DNA of 64,000 nt from Echiichthys vipera. Taxonomy: Eukaryota; Chordata; Actinopteri; Perciformes; Trachinidae. Positions 59,265 to 64,000 of this stretch are shown one piece after another. The first letter of the stretch is position 1. Each line of letters begins with the position of its first letter. Location: NCBI GenBank assembly GCA_963691815.1, contig OY829645.1:45738522-45802521 (forward strand), in the 5' to 3' direction. A program made the position numbers and the translations under genes. The notes under the pieces are model-generated. The model did no database searches and had not been told where the DNA came from. It saw nothing but the letters and a program-made list of their open reading frames with translations.

Positions 59265-60931
59265 GCTTCAACAGTTTGATTAAACCGACTGTTGCATCAT
59301 ATTGTTGAATGGAAACTTTAGCATTGCATGTAATTGCCTTTAACACTTGAATAAAAGCTGCACTTGGAATAATCAACAGTAGGAAGGTTTCCAAATGGGC
59401 TTTTATCTGTACCACATTTTAAGATTTTAAATCCTCTTCTCATTGTACCAGCTGCTCTTTGTTTAAGATATCATCAACTCCTTTTGTCTTGTCTTGCGTA
59501 TTTACTGTTATTTTTTCAGTGCTTTGGTTGCAAAAACTATCTGCATGCCAAATGTACTTATGGGACAATATGTTTTTAGATCAAGGCCAAAATTGGAGAG
59601 GGCGGCAGTCCCTCGGCCCATCCCCATTTACACACAGCAGCTTATGTCTTCTTTCTGTGCCATTACAGGCCTGGGGAGTGTAGTGGTTAGTTGTTGCATT
59701 GTGGGATTGAGGCAGCAGTGGGTGCTGTTGCTTTAGGTTGCATCAGATGTTTCAACAGGACATGAATGCTTAGAGGAGGAGCGATGTTAGGGGGTGTGTG
59801 GAGGGGAAAAAAATAAAGAAGCACAGATGAATATGCAAGAAAGGCAGGAAGAGATAAGGGGTGGAGATGGTGGAGAGGAAAATGTATGTCAGGTAGAGGA
59901 GGTAGAAGAAAGAATAATGGGGGATTGGGAGGAAGAAAAATGGTGGAGAGGTGACTGAGAGGAAAAAAGTGTCAGAAGAAGTAAAGAGAAAGGGTGGATA
60001 CGAAGATGATAGGGAAGAGGTTCAATAGGGGTATTGAGAGGAGAGAGGGTGGAAGAAATGTCCGACATTTAAATGACAAAAGGGGTTATGAGAAATTAAT
60101 AGATCTATTGTCTAAAGGTTTATGATATCCATCCATCTACAATATATCTTAGCTTCATCCTGTCATATTCATATTTCCATATTACCTTACTAATTATTCG
60201 CCTGCCTGCACATTGTTCACATGTTTGTGTACCACTGATGAGCGTGTCATTCTCTGTTTGCTCTGGTTTTGTTCTGCCCATGGATTTAATACTGCTGCTT
60301 TTCTGTGAGGGCTTTTGTTGTTGTTGTGTTGTTTTACAAAGTGGAGATTGACATGTAGCCCACAGTGCTTGGCTTTATCTTTTCTTTTACATTCACTCTC
60401 ATCACTCATCTTCAACCAACTTCCACCAGATATATTTCTTTTAGTACTATTTTATTTGGAAATGAAAGCCCACATATGTGGAGTTGTATGTGACTGCTGC
60501 ACTCTCCTGATGCTCCTGATGTTAAACTTACAGCAATGTCTGAAAAAGATAGAAACTCATGATTCAAAATTGATGCAGCAGAACCAGACATATCACCTTT
60601 TTGTATCCTGAGCAGTTTTATTCCTTGGTGAATCCTAGAGTTTACATTATCCACAATGCAATGAGTCGACAGTTCGGTCGGAGGTCCAAATGTGTTAGCT
60701 TGAGCTGCTATCATCTACATGAAAAGGACATCTAGTGGCTGTTTGATTTTTACCAATTGTCTGTTGACAGAGCCACGTTTCATACCGCTGATTCTCATTC
60801 CCAGTGTGTCCAATACTTCAGTTTGATAGCCACTACCAAGGCACCCTTGCGCTTCATAATGAAATGCACCAAGCTATCATACCAAACCCATCCATGGCAA
60901 TATTACATGCTCACAGCAAACACACCAGAAG
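59265..60931. other. Unassigned stretch, purine-rich at 59770-60080
   Basis: A long plus-strand purine-rich segment; no gene or repeat family recognised. Confidence 0.45.
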
Positions 60932-60971
60932 TAAGTTGTGGTGTATGGGTCTAAGTTGTGGTGTATGGGTC
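60932..60971. repeat. Perfect 20-bp tandem duplication
   Basis: TAAGTTGTGGTGTATGGGTC occurs twice in tandem just upstream of a SINE. Confidence 0.95.
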
Positions 60972-60987
60972 TCAGGAGACCACGATG

Positions 60988-61368
60988 CATGTCCTGTTCG
61001 GGGCGGGGCGGAAGTAGCTCAGTCCATAGGTGACTTGGCTGGGAACCGTAGGGTCGCTGGTTCAAGTCCCCGTGTGGACCATGTATGGAGCGTAGACTGG
61101 TGGCTGGAGAGGTGCCAGTTCATCTCCTGGGCACTTCCGAGGTGCTGTTGAGCAAGGCACTGAACCCCCAACTGCTCGGGGTGCTGGTCACTGGCAGCCC
61201 CCTCACTCTGACATCTCTCCTCAATTGCATGTATAGGCCCTGTTTGTGCATGTGTGTATTTCGGGTCTGTGTGTGTAGCATGTATAATAATAAGAGTGAA
61301 AAAAAAAAAAAATCCAATTTCCCCGTGTGGGATTAATAAAGTAATTCTTCTTCTTCTTCATGTCCTGT
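60988..61368 (+). mobile_element. tRNA-headed SINE, family C, copy 3, with 10-bp TSD
   Basis: The insert 60998-61358 lies between CATGTCCTGT at 60988-60997 and 61359-61368. Head GGAAGTAGCTCAGTCCATAG, B-box GCTGGTTCAAGTCCC, body GTGCCAGTTCATCTCCTGGG, tail GGATTAATAAAG(TTC)n. Confidence 0.9.
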
Positions 61369-62427
61369 GTAGCAATGCTACAAACGTACTGATTTAAATC
61401 CCATCCACAATGTTTTCCTAATGTAAACCAAGTGGTTTCATTGCCTAAACCTACAAAGTCGTTTTGTTTGTATCCAATGTTAACCAAATGTTTTCCATGT
61501 TTAAAACAGCAATCACAGTAGAGCGTCACAGTTCAAGGTGCAGGGCTACCCAGTTTGTTGATGAGTGATGCCAAGGGGTCCTGACAAAGCAGCCAATGTG
61601 TCAAAGTGTAATCAAAGAGTTGGAAGAGGTCAGGAAACAAGGGTCAGGAAACAACAGTCTCCTGCAGACAGTCAATGTTTTTTATATCCACAATCTTGTC
61701 GTAATCTGATGTGAAATTATAGTTTTATCAGATCATAGGTTGTCTTTTTTCCACAGGCATATATGACAATCAGATAACACTTCTGTGTCCTCTAGAAAGG
61801 CAGTAACAAAGGACAAGTGTTGTTGTTGAGTCTGGAGGATTTGTTGGGCGTGCCACTGTGTCTTTTGTAAAAATACCACTGGAGGGTACAAGAGAGAGAA
61901 AAATTACATAGTACCCCTCTATCTCTCTTTCCGTCTCCAATCTAACACATGAGGAATGACAAGCTGCTCTGGAATTCCCTCACCTCTATATCCACCTACA
62001 TGCATGCAGACACGAACCCACACACCACACACACTCACACACACAGACATACACACACACAAACACACCTTTCTTTTTGCTCTCTCCCTTTCCTGTCCAT
62101 TATCCCTCCATTATCAATCCCTCTCGTCCATCTGAATAATACAGCATGGCTGTGACTTCACCTCTTAATGGTTCACTTAAGACACTTTTAACCCCGTGAA
62201 CTCACTTTGTAGTGACTCCCTGTGGAACAATGCAGGAGGAGTTATACTTGAAATGAGAATCATTACATTTGCCATATACAATAAATGTTTATCAGTAGCA
62301 TCTTGTTTGCAATGGTGCACGCTTAAGGGAGAGTGGATTCATTCAGAGTTCCAGCTCATGTGTGTCATTCCTACTTACACCAATATAAAAAAAAAAAACT
62401 TGTTTTGTATAAAACCACTCACCACTT
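61369..62427. other. Unassigned stretch with an imperfect (CA)n
   Basis: An imperfect CA-rich tract at 62015-62067. No gene seen. Confidence 0.45.
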
Positions 62428-62722
62428 GGACTTGTACTTATATAGCACCTTTCTAGTCGTCTGACTACTCAAGGTGCTTTCACAGTGTTTGTCACATTCA
62501 CCCATTCACACACACATTGACACTGATGGCAGTGGACATCTACAGACCATCTAATCTAACCATTCACACCACATTCACACACCCATGCGCAGCACGGGGA
62601 GCAATACAGGGTTCGAGGTCTTGCCCAAGGAAACTTTCAACATGTGGACCGGGGAAGCTGGGGATCGAACTGCCAATCTCCGAATGGAGGACGACCCACT
62701 CTGCCACTAAGCCACAGCTGCC
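62428..62722 (-). mobile_element. tRNA-headed SINE, family B, copy 4 (most complete)
   Basis: Minus-strand head GTGGCTTAGTGGCAGAGTGG (A-box) and GGCAGTTCGATCCCC (B-box), body with the inverse of CACCCATTCACACACACATT, tail GGTGCTATATAAGTACAAGT. This copy best shows the tRNA origin of family B. Confidence 0.85.
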
Positions 62723-63212
62723 AGCAAAGACTTTTATTTAAATATGTTTAAATATGGGATATCAGCAAACATCCACTTTAAGAGTGAACCATTGTACACC
62801 CACTCTCACAAAGTGAATTTTTGTACAGAATCTGAGATTGCTTTACATTATAAAAAAGGACAGCAGATTTTACAATGATTATTCTAGTAGGTGGGCAGTT
62901 TTTGTATAAAGTCAAAATCTGTCAGTTACAGGTCTGGTTTAATCACTGTTACTGAATAGCAAATTGAGATAAATTGTAATGAAACCAGATTTGTTTTGTG
63001 TTGGATGTCTTTCCCTTGTGGCTGTTCTGTATATTTTCTCTTTTTGTCCTGCCCCCGGAAACAGAACGTGGCTCTCTTCCTTTTTTGACTTCACCTGTGG
63101 CAGCCACATGTTGTCCTACAGGGCAAATCTAATCTGTTTTACTTCAGCTACTTTATATATCTTACATGCTATAGTTCAAGTGTACAGTGTAAATAAAAAG
63201 CAAACAAACAAC
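62723..63212. other. Unassigned stretch
   Basis: Nothing recognised. Confidence 0.45.
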
Positions 63213-63215
63213 AAA

Positions 63216-64000
63216 CTACTCACTCACTCACTCATTCATCTTTAACCACTTATCCTGTGTCAGGTCGCGGGGGCAGCAGCTTTAGCAGGGGACCCCAAAC
63301 TTCCCTTTCCCGGGCCACATTAACCAGCTCTAACTTGGGGATCCTGAGGCGTTCCCAGGCCAGTGTGGAGATATAATCTCTCCACCTGGTCCCGGGTCTT
63401 CCCCGAGGCCTCCTCCCAGCTGGACGTGCCTGGAACACCTCCCTAGGGAGGCGCCCAGGGTTCATCCTTACTAGATGATCCTGAACCATCTCAACTGGCT
63501 CCTTTCAACACAAAGGAGCAGCGGCTCTACTCCGAATTCCCTGTGGATGACTTGACTTCTCACCCTATCTCTAAGGGAGACTCCACCCACCCTCCTGAGA
63601 AAACCCATTTTGATTGCCTCTATCTGCGATCTCATTCTTTCGGTCATGACCAAGCTTTTTGTCACCGGCTCAGCTCTCTCTTTTCATGAAAATGGGGTGG
63701 TAAAGCAACTGCAATATCCGCTGCTCCGGCCAAACTCACCTCTTTCGGTCATGACCCAGCTTTCATGACCATAGGTGAGGGTGGGAACAAAGATTGAACG
63801 GTAGATCCAGAGCTTTGCCTTCCGGCTCAGCTCTCTTTTCGTCACAACGGTGCGGTAGAGCGACTGCAACACCGCCCCCGCTGCTCCGATTCTCCGGCCA
63901 AACTCACGCTCCATCTTCCCCTCACTCGTGAACAAGATCCCGAGGTACTTGAACTCCTTCACTTGGGGTCAGGACTCATTCCGGATTCAGGATTATACTC
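63216..64000 (-). mobile_element. RTE/Rex3-like LINE, 3' part, runs off the window
   Basis: Minus-strand frames give, N to C: MKEFKYLGILFTSEGKMERE, GAAGAVLQSLYRTVVTKREL, LWIYRSIFVPTLTYGHESWV, TERMRSQIEAIKMGFLRRVG, SLRDRVRSQVIHREFGVEPL, PAGRRPRGRPGTRWRDYIS and LLKLLPPRPDTG-stop. This is the RT C-terminal region of RTE-clade LINEs such as Rex3. The 3' end follows the stop at once and ends in (GAGT)n. Frameshifts split it into three pieces, and one stretch is partly duplicated. Confidence 0.85.

Overview
The window looks like gene-poor, non-coding DNA from a teleost fish, probably a percomorph. This is inferred from the repeat content: degenerate L2, Rex1-like and RTE/Rex3-like LINEs, LINE remnants with a restriction-like endonuclease (RLE), three tRNA-headed SINE families, hAT and Harbinger MITEs, and many long (CA)n, (TA)n and (TCTA)n microsatellites. 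There are no operons, rRNA, CRISPR arrays or complete protein genes. Most long open frames are antisense or microsatellite shadows. The only possible host coding sequences are an intronless, frameshifted retrocopy-like locus (3724-4395) and a possible first coding exon ending in a splice donor (30729-30885).

Layout. 0.5-1.2 kb: LINE 3' end with a (TAGA)n tail. 1.5-12.3 kb: three copies of a ~610-bp Harbinger-type MITE (a fourth lies at 46.0 kb), L2 scraps, SINEs, and a hAT element inserted exactly at the edge of the third MITE. 13.4-13.9 kb: foldback element with a SINE in its loop. 15.4-15.8 kb: SINE/L2 chimera. 17.5-18.6 kb: RLE-LINE remnant, TTAGGG-like DNA, and three consecutive hairpins. 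21-23 kb: SINE, then a 686-bp palindromic retroelement with a 13-bp target-site duplication. 24.4-26.3 kb: MITE-like repeat and Rex1-like LINE. 30-31 kb: GA-rich block and candidate exon. 32.6-35.4 kb: hAT MITE and a 0.28-kb segment copied ~2.1 kb away between 29-bp direct repeats. 38.7-42.4 kb: nearly full-length L2 whose ORF2 carries five in-frame stops and no frameshift. 42.9-43.5 kb: large compound tetranucleotide array. 47.7-52.6 kb: two copies of another TIR element, one with a nested repeat, and a second palindromic retroelement. 56.6-59.3 kb: a second RLE-LINE, then a hAT MITE that keeps a transposase-like exon with a splice donor. 61-64 kb: SINEs and the 3' end of an RTE/Rex3-like LINE.

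How the parts relate. The elements form parasite/host sets. SINE family A shares its 3' tail with the RTE-like LINE at the right edge, which suggests a mobilising partner. The Harbinger MITEs keep a Myb/SANT-like (trihelix) coding remnant, which links them to an autonomous Harbinger. Several insertions can be placed in relative order from nesting and target duplications. The most unusual items are the palindromic family with 13-bp duplications and a hammerhead-like core, the triple hairpin, and the duplicated segment at 35.1 kb. Family names come from remembered similarity and visible structure, not from a database search.
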